Source: Marinomonas rhizomae
Lineage (GTDB): Bacteria; Pseudomonadota; Gammaproteobacteria; Pseudomonadales; Marinomonadaceae
DNA: 64,000 bases
Assembly: GCF_024397855.1 (NCBI RefSeq)
Contig: NZ_CP073343.1
Span: 3,906,001 to 3,970,000, forward strand
Direction: 5' to 3'
Shown: positions 56,690 to 64,000 of the stretch, piece after piece
Position numbering within the stretch: the first letter of the stretch is position 1
Layout of the letters: each line of letters begins with the position of its first letter
Translations under genes and position numbers: made by a program
The notes under the pieces: model-generated
Database searches by the model: none
Seen by the model: only the letters and a program-made list of their open reading frames with translations
Told to the model about the DNA's origin: nothing

Positions 56690-57382
56690 ATGATTAACTA
56701 CCATCCATCGATTGAAATATTGACCGACTACTCCGCCGGCTCATTACCATTAGCTCATTCTTTATGTGTTTCTACACATCTGGAACGTTGCCATGAATGC
56801 CAACAGCAAATTCGCAAGCTGGAGATGCTTGGCTCACACCTTTTTGATCAGACGAAGACAGACAGTCGTCAGCTGAGCAACTTAAAAGACAGCTTTTTCG
56901 AAAAATTAAATGCACAGGCCGAGCAAGTAAACGAGACGCAGCAGATCGAAGAAGAACCCACTGCGGTTGATTGGGACAGCTACACCATTCCTAATAGTCT
57001 TCGTCAATTTATCAAAAAAAGTTATGACGACCTAAATTGGATGCGCTTATCGCCTTCTTTCAAGATCGCCACACTTTATAACGAAGAAGGCGGCGCTCAG
57101 ATTGCACTGACCAGAGTAAAAGCAGGCGCTCACATGCCAACTCACACTCATACAGGTGATGAAATTACCCTTGTATTAGAGGGGGCTTTTTCCGATGAAA
57201 GCGGTGTCTATCGTCAAGGTGATTTTATTAATCGTGACGCTAGCCACAAACATAAGCCAATCGTCACCAAAGATGCAGAATGCATCTGTTTAACCGTGTT
57301 AGACGCACCGATTGAATTTACTGGCTGGTTAACGCGCCTACTGAATCCTATCATTCGCCGATACCATCCGCATTCCGCTTAA
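56690..57382 (+). CDS. chrR: ChrR-type zinc anti-sigma factor with cupin domain
   Basis: A 230-residue anti-sigma factor. The N-terminal anti-sigma domain has the zinc ligands His5, His30, Cys34 and Cys37 (HLERCHEC), matching Rhodobacter ChrR almost position for position. The C-terminal cupin domain (about 120-215) has HMPTHTHTGDEITLVLEG with metal-binding His and Glu, and is needed for singlet-oxygen sensing in Rhodobacter. It holds the sigma factor inactive until the signal. The final hydrophobic stretch is not a membrane helix. The operon appears to end here. Confidence 0.94.
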   Translation: MINYHPSIEILTDYSAGSLPLAHSLCVSTHLERCHECQQQIRKLEMLGSHLFDQTKTDSRQLSNLKDSFFEKLNAQAEQVNETQQIEEEPTAVDWDSYTIPNSLRQFIKKSYDDLNWMRLSPSFKIATLYNEEGGAQIALTRVKAGAHMPTHTHTGDEITLVLEGAFSDESGVYRQGDFINRDASHKHKPIVTKDAECICLTVLDAPIEFTGWLTRLLNPIIRRYHPHSA

Positions 57383-57509
57383 TGCAGACACTGTGCCTAT
57401 CAGTAAAGCCAACGATAGGTACACGTTTGCAGACGTTAGCCAATAACAAGCAAATATTGTGAAAATCTGGTATAGTCCTTGTTCAAACTAAAAACAAGGA
57501 CTATTTATC

Positions 57510-57692
57510 ATGGCAACTAAGAAGAAACAGCCGGCCGCTTCGGAAACCTCGGAATCCATTGAAAAGCAAATGCAAGAGTTTCTAGCTCGCGGTGGACACA
57601 TAGATAAAATCGATTCAGGAGTTAGTGGACAATCTCAGCTAACAGGATCACGTCACATTTCCCTAGGAAATAGCAAAACGAAAGCACAATAA
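57510..57692 (+). CDS. SutA-like short RNA-polymerase-associated protein
   Basis: A 60-residue, highly charged and probably largely disordered protein. The core SIEKQMQEFLARGGHIDKIDSGVSGQ resembles the polymerase-binding helix and following segment of Pseudomonas SutA (MEEFLSRGGK pattern), which raises transcription in slow-growing cells. The long acidic N-terminal tail of SutA is replaced by a short Lys/Ala stretch. It is a single gene; ACAAGGACTATTTATC precedes the ATG. A terminator-like hairpin follows. The call is by motif only. Confidence 0.6.
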   Translation: MATKKKQPAASETSESIEKQMQEFLARGGHIDKIDSGVSGQSQLTGSRHISLGNSKTKAQ

Positions 57693-57698
57693 GCTTTG

Positions 57699-57726
57699 GG
57701 GATACTTTACTAACGGTAAATATCCC
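57699..57726 (+). terminator. Hairpin after the SutA-like gene
   Basis: GGGATA-C-TTTAC pairs with GTAAA-TATCCC with one bulged base and a 5-nt loop. A moderately T-rich stretch follows (CTATTTTCGTTTG). It starts 6 nt past the stop. Confidence 0.6.
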
Positions 57727-57880
57727 TCGCTATTTTCGTTTGTACGCCAACTCTATAAACGCGATTTCAAGGCCTTCCTGTAAAACGTAAATAGATTGGC
57801 GAATCAAATAGTTAGTCTATAAAAGTGACTAACAATATGTAAGAAAACAATAATAGAATTTTTATTGATACAGGAACATT

Positions 57881-58090
57881 ATGCTGAGCGAATCTGATCG
57901 CGCGTTTTTCCGCCCTAAATGGCGTCGAGTCACTGTGACTTTATTCTGTTTCGCATGGACGATTCTTGAATGGGTATCGAATGAACCTATTTGGGCGATG
58001 ATTGCAGCGGGCATCACGCTATATTGTCTATGGAACTTCTTTTATAAGTTTGAAGAAGAAACAGACGAAGACAACACACCAGCAAGCTAA
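57881..58090 (+). CDS. Small two-helix membrane protein
   Basis: A 69-residue protein with two hydrophobic helices (about 18-36 and 38-54) and an acidic tail. The pattern FFRPKWRRVTVTLFCFAWTILEW, then PIWAMIAAGITLYCLW, is one I have seen in small conserved proteobacterial proteins, but I know no function. AGGAACATT precedes the ATG, supporting expression. It lies alone between the SutA-like gene and the acyltransferase gene. Confidence 0.7.
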   Translation: MLSESDRAFFRPKWRRVTVTLFCFAWTILEWVSNEPIWAMIAAGITLYCLWNFFYKFEEETDEDNTPAS

Positions 58091-58210
58091 TCAGCAAAGC
58101 AAGCGTCTAAATAATCTAGCCTTATTTATTATTTGGCGGCTTTTCACTAATGGTTGGCGAAAAAATAGTCGCAAACGTCTTTATTAACTGGTCATAATTT
58201 CGACACATAA

Positions 58211-58228
58211 ACGTCACGACGCTGTCAT
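58211..58228 (+). promoter_or_regulatory. Possible Pho box before the OlsF-like gene
   Basis: ACGTCAC-GACG-CTGTCAT: the second half matches the PhoB half-site CTGTCAT perfectly and the first keeps GTCA, in the correct 11-bp register. TACTCT ten bases downstream could act as -10. It lies 60 nt before the start codon. Confidence 0.4.
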
Positions 58229-58287
58229 ATTAACGCTCTACTCTCATTAATAAGATACCTAAAAACTTATTAGAGCGGAGCGTCACT

Positions 58288-60018
58288 GTGATACAAGTCG
58301 AGCAAATGATTGCCAGTAAATCTCCTCACTTTTTCGACAAAAGCCCATTTATCACTCGCCCAACGTTAAGCGTGTTAAAACGCTTATTCCACGAAAGTGA
58401 AGTAAACCAATTCCTGGAAAAAAACCACGGCTGTGTCGGCTTCGAATTTATTGATCGAGTTCTGGATCACTTCAATTTTAGCTATCAAGTAAGCCAAGTT
58501 GATCGTCGAAACATTCCCGCCAGCGGCCGGGTAATGATCATCGCTAATCACCCTCTTGGCGCCTTAGATGGCCTCGCTTTACTCAGATTAATCGGTGAAA
58601 TCCGCCCAGACGTGAAAATCGTAGCTAATGATTTATTAATGGGATTTGACGGTTTAAAACAACTTGTCCTTCCCGTCGATAATCTCGGTGGAAAAACCGG
58701 ACGCCAGCAACTCAAAGCCATCATGAGCTGCTTACATAATGAAGAAGCGGTGATTATTTTCCCTGCCGGCGAAGTATCTCGCATGTCGCCAAGCGGCGTA
58801 AAAGATCAACAATGGAATCAGAACTATCTAAAGCTGGCGCAAAAGACCAACAGCCCGTTACTGCCGGTTCATATTGGCGGACGAAACTCCATGTTGTTTT
58901 ACACCAGCTCGCTTTTATATCGACCACTATCAACCATTCAGCTCGCCAACGAAATGTTTCGTCAACGCAATCGCAAAATTCCCATGCAAGTTGGCCAAGC
59001 CATTCCTATTCAAGAGCTAGCCCAACTTCCACTAAGCGATAAAGAAAAAAACAAACTCGTAAAGCGCCATTTATACCGTATTGCCAAAGGCAAAAAACCG
59101 CTACTTAAAACCGAAAAGACCGTTGAGCATCCGCAAAATAGACAGATGATCAAACAAGAACTAAAAATAGCCGAACATCTTGGTAGTACCAAAGACAACA
59201 AGCAAATCTACCTGTTTGATTACGACCCAATGTCGGTGACGATGAAAGAGATTGGGCGCTTACGCGAAATTGCCTTCCGAAAAGTAGGTGAAGGTACTGG
59301 CGAGCGTTCAGATTTAGATAAGTTCGACCAATACTATCGCCATTTGATTCTATGGGATGAAGAAGAGCTAGAAATTGTTGGTGCTTATCGTATTGGCGAA
59401 GTCGCACGCTACATGAAGTCAGACAAACCAAATCGCATCTATAGCTCTGAGCTGTTCCAATACTCGTGCGACATGGAACCTTATTTTGAACAAGGTATTG
59501 AGCTCGGGCGTAGCTTTATCCAACCAAAATATTGGGGCAAACGCAGCCTAGATTATTTGTGGTATGGCATTGGCGCCTATTTAGACAGACACCCTGAAAT
59601 TCGCTACATGTTTGGGCCTGTGAGTTTGAGCAACAGCTACCCTCAAGTGGCAAAAGATTTCATTGTTTCCTTTTACCAACTCTATTATGCCGATAAGGAA
59701 CACTTAGCGCGCTCTTTCACGCCTTATCAAGTTAACACAGAACACGCTGATATTATTTCAGCCATGTTCAGCGGCGATAACTATGAAGAAGACTTTAGGA
59801 TACTAAAAGAGCAGCTCAGCCACTTTGGCGCCAGCGTACCAACACTGTTCAAACAATACAGTGAATTGTGCGAAACGGGCGGAGTTCGCTTCTTAGACTT
59901 TGGTGTCGATGCCGACTTTGGCTACTGCGTGGACGGTTTGGTCCTAGTAGACCTGAATACAGTCAAAGAAGCGAAAAACAAACGTTACCGAGGTCACAAC
60001 GATGGCTCTCAAGCTTAG
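58288..60018 (+). CDS. olsF: Bifunctional ornithine-lipid synthase (OlsF-like)
   Basis: A 576-residue fusion. The N-terminal half (about 60-270) is a lysophospholipid-acyltransferase-like domain with NHPLGALDG (an H-x5-D box) and IIFPAGEVSRM. The C-terminal half (about 290-570) is an OlsB-like N-acyltransferase with REIAFRKVGEGTGERSDLDKFDQYYRHLILWDEEELEIVGAYRIG. Together they resemble OlsF, which makes ornithine lipids from ornithine and two acyl chains. The start is GTG with GGAG seven bases upstream. Ornithine lipids replace phospholipids under phosphate limitation, consistent with the possible Pho box upstream. Older annotations call such proteins hemolysin-like. Confidence 0.82.
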   Translation: MIQVEQMIASKSPHFFDKSPFITRPTLSVLKRLFHESEVNQFLEKNHGCVGFEFIDRVLDHFNFSYQVSQVDRRNIPASGRVMIIANHPLGALDGLALLRLIGEIRPDVKIVANDLLMGFDGLKQLVLPVDNLGGKTGRQQLKAIMSCLHNEEAVIIFPAGEVSRMSPSGVKDQQWNQNYLKLAQKTNSPLLPVHIGGRNSMLFYTSSLLYRPLSTIQLANEMFRQRNRKIPMQVGQAIPIQELAQLPLSDKEKNKLVKRHLYRIAKGKKPLLKTEKTVEHPQNRQMIKQELKIAEHLGSTKDNKQIYLFDYDPMSVTMKEIGRLREIAFRKVGEGTGERSDLDKFDQYYRHLILWDEEELEIVGAYRIGEVARYMKSDKPNRIYSSELFQYSCDMEPYFEQGIELGRSFIQPKYWGKRSLDYLWYGIGAYLDRHPEIRYMFGPVSLSNSYPQVAKDFIVSFYQLYYADKEHLARSFTPYQVNTEHADIISAMFSGDNYEEDFRILKEQLSHFGASVPTLFKQYSELCETGGVRFLDFGVDADFGYCVDGLVLVDLNTVKEAKNKRYRGHNDGSQA

Positions 60019-60025
60019 TTAATAA

Positions 60026-60217
60026 TCACGAATCATGGTGATGATCACGATAATGACGACTGTGAGAATGATGAACGCGCGAATGATGAACGCGCGAATG
60101 ATGGTCATGGAAATGATCATCCGCTTCTTGTTCAGAATGCTTAAAGACAACCAAATAAACAATCTTAATGACCAGCATAATACTTAACACAATAAGAACG
60201 ACCATTTGAATATCCAT
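60026..60217 (-). CDS. Small membrane protein with His-rich tail
   Basis: A 63-residue protein: one N-terminal transmembrane helix (about 4-25), then a cytoplasmic or periplasmic tail with about 17 histidines (HDHHSRVHHSRVHHSHSRHYRDHHHD). The tail is coded partly by a 15-bp tandem repeat (60066-60095). GAGGTG six bases before the ATG argues that it is a real gene. It is convergent with the acyltransferase gene. Metal binding is likely, but no family is recognised. Confidence 0.65.
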   Translation of the reverse strand: MDIQMVVLIVLSIMLVIKIVYLVVFKHSEQEADDHFHDHHSRVHHSRVHHSHSRHYRDHHHDS

Positions 60218-60318
60218 AAAAACACCTCATTATTTTTGTTGGTGTCATTTGAGTATAGGACATGAAAACGGCGTTGAATGTGAATTTACGTCTTAAGTTT
60301 GTAGGGATTTGTCTTAAG

Positions 60319-60351
60319 CCCTGAAATAGCGCATTTAGCGTTATTTCAGGG
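60319..60351. other. Strong hairpin in a 356-nt intergenic stretch
   Basis: CCCTGAAATAGCGC (60319-60332) pairs over 14 positions (one G-T) with 60338-60351, around a 5-nt loop. No T-run follows on either strand. The rest of 60218-60573 holds the presumed promoters of the two divergent small genes; I see no other gene or known RNA. Confidence 0.6.
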
Positions 60352-60573
60352 ACTAAAGTGGTTATAAAGGGCTAACCTAAATCGTAGGCATAACGGTTTT
60401 TAATATTGAAATTAATCAGTTAGAAAATATGGCGTAAGCTTTGCTTCACTTCTAAAAGAGTCTTTAAAAAAGAGTTCATTCTAAACGCCTGCTTAATCGC
60501 AGGGCTCAACAACGACCTCAGGCTTTTGCAGTAGCCTTACACATTTGTCTATCGTTAGACCATGGAGCTGGAA

Positions 60574-60879
60574 ATGATTGAAAAAACGTATTTGAAAACA
60601 AAGCCCGAATGCAAAGTAAAATTCGCCTTACCTGCGGACGTTATTGGCGATGCCAAGCATGTCTCTGTGGTTGGAGACTTTAATAATTGGGACAGTTCAG
60701 CCAACCCGATGAAAAAGCAAAAATCAGGTGTTTTTGCGTCAACGCTTAACTTGGATATCGAAACCTCGTACCAATTTCGCTATGTTCTGGACGACACACA
60801 ATGGCTAAACGATGACATGGCTGATGCCTATGTTCCCAGCCCAATAAGCTACGACACAAACGGCGTCATCAGCCTGTAA
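60574..60879 (+). CDS. Stand-alone CBM48 (isoamylase N-terminal) protein
   Basis: A 101-residue protein consisting of a single early-set/CBM48 domain. KVKFALPADVIGDAKHVSVVGDFNNWD is the hallmark of glycogen-binding modules of branching enzymes and AMPK-beta. YQFRYVLDDTQWLNDDMADAYVPSPI completes it. ATG 60574 is preferred because GGAG lies seven bases upstream. No catalytic domain or glycogen gene is adjacent. It may bind a polyglucan or regulate another enzyme. Function unknown. Confidence 0.82.
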   Translation: MIEKTYLKTKPECKVKFALPADVIGDAKHVSVVGDFNNWDSSANPMKKQKSGVFASTLNLDIETSYQFRYVLDDTQWLNDDMADAYVPSPISYDTNGVISL

Positions 60880-61076
60880 TAGTCGATTTTAGCTTAAAAG
60901 AAGCCACTGGCAATGCGCCTCCATATTTCACGTGGAGGCGTTAACCTCTCGATTTCCCTCTTTTTTCCTCTCAAATTCGCCCTTAACAGCGGACACCATA
61001 ACGTCATTTTTTTGCTCAAAGACACTAATTCATGGATTCGAGCTGCAATTTATAGCCAAAATATGTACAATTGTTT

Positions 61077-61098
61077 TTATTGAACGCGCGTTTAATAA
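61077..61098. promoter_or_regulatory. Predicted BetI-type operator before betB
   Basis: A 22-bp near-palindrome, 62 nt before the betB start: TTATTGAACG followed by CGCGTTTAATAA. Only one base pair breaks the symmetry. The ATTGAACG half-site resembles the known choline-responsive BetI operators. No betI gene is in the window. Confidence 0.6.
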
Positions 61099-61159
61099 AA
61101 AATCAAATACCTTAACAACTCTAAACAGAGTCGTTAAAACAGACTTAAAGAGGCACATC

Positions 61160-62617
61160 ATGGCACATCAGCAGCAATACATTCACGGCCGCTACCATGC
61201 ATCCACCAGCGGAGAACACTTTGAGACGATCAACCCAGCCACAGGCGAAGTGATTGCAACAGTCGAACACGCAGGACAAGCTGAACTAGATGCTGCTGTA
61301 GAGTCTGCAAAACAAGGTCAAAAAGTATGGGCAGCAATGAGCCCAGTAGAGCGCGGCCGTATTCTAAAAAGAGCGGCGGAACTATTGCGTGAAAACAACG
61401 AAGAACTTGCCCGTCTAGAAGTATTAGACACAGGCAAGCCACTTCAAGAAGCTATTTGCGTAGACATTCAAACAGGCGCTGACGTAATCGAATATTACGC
61501 AGGTCTTACCGACAAGATCCAAGGCGATTACCAAGACCTTGGCAATGGTAATTTCTTCTACACTCGTCGTGAGCCATTAGGTATTTGCGCTGGCATTGGC
61601 GCATGGAACTACCCAATTCAAATCGCCATGTGGAAATCTGGCCCAGCGCTGGCAGCGGGTAACGCCATGATCTTCAAACCATCCGAAGAAACGCCGCTTA
61701 CCGCTCTTAAATTAGCTGAAATATTTACCCAAGCAGGCTTGCCCGACGGCGTTTTCAACGTCATTCAAGGCGATGCTCGCACCGGTCAAATGATCACAGC
61801 TCACCCAGGGATAGACAAAGTCTCTTTCACTGGTGAAGTGGGCACAGGCAAAAAAGTCATGACGGCTTCTGCGCAATCCTTGAAGCAAGTGACCATGGAA
61901 CTTGGCGGTAAATCGCCTATGATCATCTTCCCTGACATGCCAGTAGATCAAGCCGTTTCTGCCGCCATGCTCGCCAACTTCTACACCCAAGGCGAAGTAT
62001 GTACTAATGGTACTCGAGTTTTCGTTCACGCCGACATGTTGGACGCTTTCACCAAGGAATTAAAAGAACGCACCGAAGCTATGATCATTGGCGACCCGAT
62101 GGACATGGACACGCAAGTGGGTGCCTTGATTTCCAAAGACCACATGCAAAAAGTACTTGGCTACATTCAAGCCGCTAAAGACGCAGGCGCGACATTATTG
62201 TGTGGTGGTTACCAAGTCACGGAAAACGGCTTAGACAAAGGCGCCTTTGTTGCTCCGACTGTGTTCACGGATTGCACCGACGACATGCCACAAGTTCGCG
62301 ACGAAATCTTCGGCCCAGTAATGTCTGTACTTAGCTTCACCGACGAAGACGAAGCCATCGCTCGTGCTAACGACACCAAGCTAGGCTTGGCCGCTGGCGT
62401 ATTTACTAAAGACTTCGCTCGCGCTCACCGTGTAATTAACCAGCTACAAGCCGGTATTTGCTGGATCAACTCATGGGGTGCTTCACCCGCTGAAATGCCT
62501 GTAGGTGGTTACAAAGAATCTGGTATCGGTCGTGAAAATGGCATCGAGACCTTGTACCACTACACTCAAAACAAAAGCGTCTTTGTCGATCTGAACGACA
62601 TTCAAAGCCCTTACTAG
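61160..62617 (+). CDS. betB: Betaine aldehyde dehydrogenase
   Basis: A 485-residue NAD(P)-dependent aldehyde dehydrogenase converting betaine aldehyde to glycine betaine, an osmoprotectant. Catalytic Glu is in [10 protein letters not shown], catalytic Cys in GEVCTNGTR, and the cofactor fold in [51 protein letters not shown] is typical of BetB. ATG 61160 follows AGAGG at eight bases; the frame is open 76 codons further upstream without similarity. It is followed 35 nt later by betA, so choline oxidation is encoded here. The usual regulator betI is not adjacent. Confidence 0.96.
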   Translation: MAHQQQYIHGRYHASTSGEHFETINPATGEVIATVEHAGQAELDAAVESAKQGQKVWAAMSPVERGRILKRAAELLRENNEELARLEVLDTGKPLQEAICVDIQTGADVIEYYAGLTDKIQGDYQDLGNGNFFYTRREPLGICAGIGAWNYPIQIAMWKSGPALAAGNAMIFKPSEETPLTALKLAEIFTQAGLPDGVFNVIQGDARTGQMITAHPGIDKVSFTGEVGTGKKVMTASAQSLKQVTMELGGKSPMIIFPDMPVDQAVSAAMLANFYTQGEVCTNGTRVFVHADMLDAFTKELKERTEAMIIGDPMDMDTQVGALISKDHMQKVLGYIQAAKDAGATLLCGGYQVTENGLDKGAFVAPTVFTDCTDDMPQVRDEIFGPVMSVLSFTDEDEAIARANDTKLGLAAGVFTKDFARAHRVINQLQAGICWINSWGASPAEMPVGGYKESGIGRENGIETLYHYTQNKSVFVDLNDIQSPY

Positions 62618-62652
62618 GCGGGTCGCTTAACTTTTAATAGATGAGAAAGGTC

Positions 62653-64000
62653 ATGGCAAACGAAACGTACGATTACATTATCGTCGGTGCTGGCTCCGCA
62701 GGGTGTGTGCTGGCAGACCGACTGACAGAAAGTGGCGAACACAAGGTATTGCTACTGGAAATGGGCGGCTCAGATAAGAGCGTCTTTATCCAGATGCCAA
62801 CCGCCTTGTCTTATCCAATGAACACGACAAAATACGCGTGGCAGTTCCACACAGACAAAGAGCCAGGTCTTGATGGTCGCGAAATGCATTGTCCACGCGG
62901 CAAAGTATTAGGCGGTTCGTCATCTATTAACGGCATGGTCTATGTGCGTGGCCACGCCTGTGATTTCGACCAATGGGAAGAAAACGGCGCCAAAGGCTGG
63001 AATTACCAAACTTGCCTGCCTTACTTCAAAAAAGCCGAAACATGGAAAGGCGGTGCGGATTTATACCGTGGCGGCGAAGGCCCATTGTCGACCAACAACG
63101 GCAACGACATGACTTACAACCCGCTTTACCAAGCCTTTATCGATGCAGGCGAAGAAGCAGGTTACGGCAAAACCGACGACTACAACGGTTACCGCCAAGA
63201 AGGCTTTGGCCCAATGCACATGACGGTAAAAAATGGTGTGCGTGCTTCTACGTCGAACGCCTATTTACGTCGTGCCATGCAACGCCCTAACCTGACACTC
63301 AAAACGGGTGTATTGAGCCACAAAGTCATCTTTGAAGGTAAAAAAGCCACAGGCATTGAGTTCAGCAAAAACGGCCAAACTCAGCAAGCTATCGCCAGCA
63401 AAGAAGTGATTCTATCGGCTGGCTCAGTTGGCTCACCACAGTTATTACAACTGTCTGGCATAGGTCCGAAAGACGTCTTAGATAAAGCCGGCGTACCAGT
63501 GCTTCACGAACTGCAGGGCGTTGGTGAAAACCTGCAAGACCACTTGGAAGTCTACTTCCAATACTACTGTAAGAAGCCTGTGACGCTAAACAGCAAGCTT
63601 GGTTTGATCAGCAAAGGCTTGATCGGTACACGCTGGATGCTTTTCAAAACGGGCCTTGGCGCGACTAACCACTTTGAATCTTGTGGTTTTATTCGCTCTC
63701 GTGCTGGACTAAAAGCGCCAAATATCCAATACCATTTCTTGCCAGCGGCCATGCGTTACGATGGTCAAGCCGCAGTTGAAGGTCATGGTTTCCAAGTACA
63801 CGTTGGTCCAAACAAACCTGAAAGCCGAGGAAAAGTGTGGATTGAATCTGCTAACCCAGCGGCGAAGCCGCGTATCTTGTTCAACTACATTTCGACCGAG
63901 CAAGACAAACAAGACTGGCGTGATACGATTCGCCTAACTCGTGAAGTGCTGCAACAATCTGCACTAGACGATTACCGTGGCGATGAAATTCAGCCGGGTA
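62653..64000 (+). CDS. betA: Choline dehydrogenase, N-terminal part
   Basis: The first 449 residues of BetA; the gene leaves the window at the right end. BetA is an FAD-dependent GMC oxidoreductase that oxidises choline to betaine aldehyde. FAD binding: [18 protein letters not shown] (7-24). GMC signatures: [25 protein letters not shown] and [20 protein letters not shown]. An in-frame ATG four codons upstream (62641) is an alternative start; the ribosome-binding site does not clearly decide. It forms an operon with betB. Confidence 0.96.
   Translation, partial: MANETYDYIIVGAGSAGCVLADRLTESGEHKVLLLEMGGSDKSVFIQMPTALSYPMNTTKYAWQFHTDKEPGLDGREMHCPRGKVLGGSSSINGMVYVRGHACDFDQWEENGAKGWNYQTCLPYFKKAETWKGGADLYRGGEGPLSTNNGNDMTYNPLYQAFIDAGEEAGYGKTDDYNGYRQEGFGPMHMTVKNGVRASTSNAYLRRAMQRPNLTLKTGVLSHKVIFEGKKATGIEFSKNGQTQQAIASKEVILSAGSVGSPQLLQLSGIGPKDVLDKAGVPVLHELQGVGENLQDHLEVYFQYYCKKPVTLNSKLGLISKGLIGTRWMLFKTGLGATNHFESCGFIRSRAGLKAPNIQYHFLPAAMRYDGQAAVEGHGFQVHVGPNKPESRGKVWIESANPAAKPRILFNYISTEQDKQDWRDTIRLTREVLQQSALDDYRGDEIQPG

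Noticed and set aside
60932..61159. 76-codon upstream extension of betB
   Set aside because: Contains the BetI-like operator and no aldehyde-dehydrogenase similarity; ATG 61160 has a proper ribosome-binding site.
62973..63290. 105-codon Arg-rich frame inside betA
   Set aside because: Alternative frame of a clear GMC oxidoreductase gene.

Overview
The window looks like chromosome of a marine gammaproteobacterium of the Oceanospirillales, most like Marinomonas. This is an inference from protein resemblance, the gene repertoire (carAB, ettA, betBA, several chemoreceptors and c-di-GMP enzymes, an ECF/ChrR photooxidative-stress locus) and moderate base composition. I see no rRNA, tRNA, CRISPR array, transposase or prophage. 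The window cuts carB at the left end and betA at the right end.

Layout. 1-4.0 kb: carB and carA, yajL, and a holD-like/rimI pair (all minus). 4.2-5.9 kb: a solute-binding protein and a permease of an amino-acid ABC transporter without an ATPase. The next gene position is taken by an unrelated AT-rich gene (6.0-7.0 kb), followed by two copies of a palindromic repeat. 7.3-14.0 kb: a compact minus-strand operon for coenzyme F420, cofG-cofH-cofD-cofC-cofE-npdG, ending in an F420-type luciferase-like oxidoreductase. 14.2-19.5 kb: a RutR-like TetR regulator and a divergent operon for reductive pyrimidine/hydantoin catabolism (carbamoyl-amidohydrolase, NCS1 transporter, dihydropyrimidinase). 19.6-25.5 kb: pgpA, thiL, two accessory genes, nusB, ribD and nrdR. 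25.7-36 kb: DMT exporters, two chemoreceptors, ettA and a hicB-abiH pair. 36-49 kb: a DUF2868/DUF3482 GTPase pair, plsC, two EAL-domain proteins, psuK-psuG, rlmF and a LysR/DMT pair. 49.4-57.4 kb: an eight-gene Cfa/DUF1365/flavoprotein/SDR membrane-lipid cluster divergent from an ECF sigma factor and its ChrR anti-sigma. 57.5-64 kb: a SutA-like protein, an OlsF-like bifunctional acyltransferase, a His-rich membrane peptide, a CBM48 protein, betB and betA.

Most interesting system. The F420 operon and the pyrimidine-catabolic operon flank one RutR-like regulator. Three palindromes of form TTnACC-N4-GGTnAA, the architecture of the E. coli RutR site, lie in front of both operons (two before cofG, one before the amidohydrolase gene). 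The catabolic operon has the second and third enzymes and the transporter of the reductive uracil pathway, but no dihydropyrimidine dehydrogenase is in the window. The F420 operon ends with an oxidoreductase of unknown substrate and an NADP-F420 oxidoreductase to recharge it. My hypothesis is that F420H2 replaces the usual flavin/iron-sulfur dehydrogenase in reducing the pyrimidine (or a related cyclic amide) ring. psuKG, which releases uracil from pseudouridine, and ribD, which makes the precursor of the F420 chromophore, are elsewhere in the window.

Other systems: divergent ECF promoters (TGATCC-N18) driving the lipid cluster and the sigma factor; a HicB-type antitoxin without HicA abutting an AbiH phage-defence gene; an HTH-kinase fusion for pseudouridine; and a possible Pho box before the ornithine-lipid synthase.
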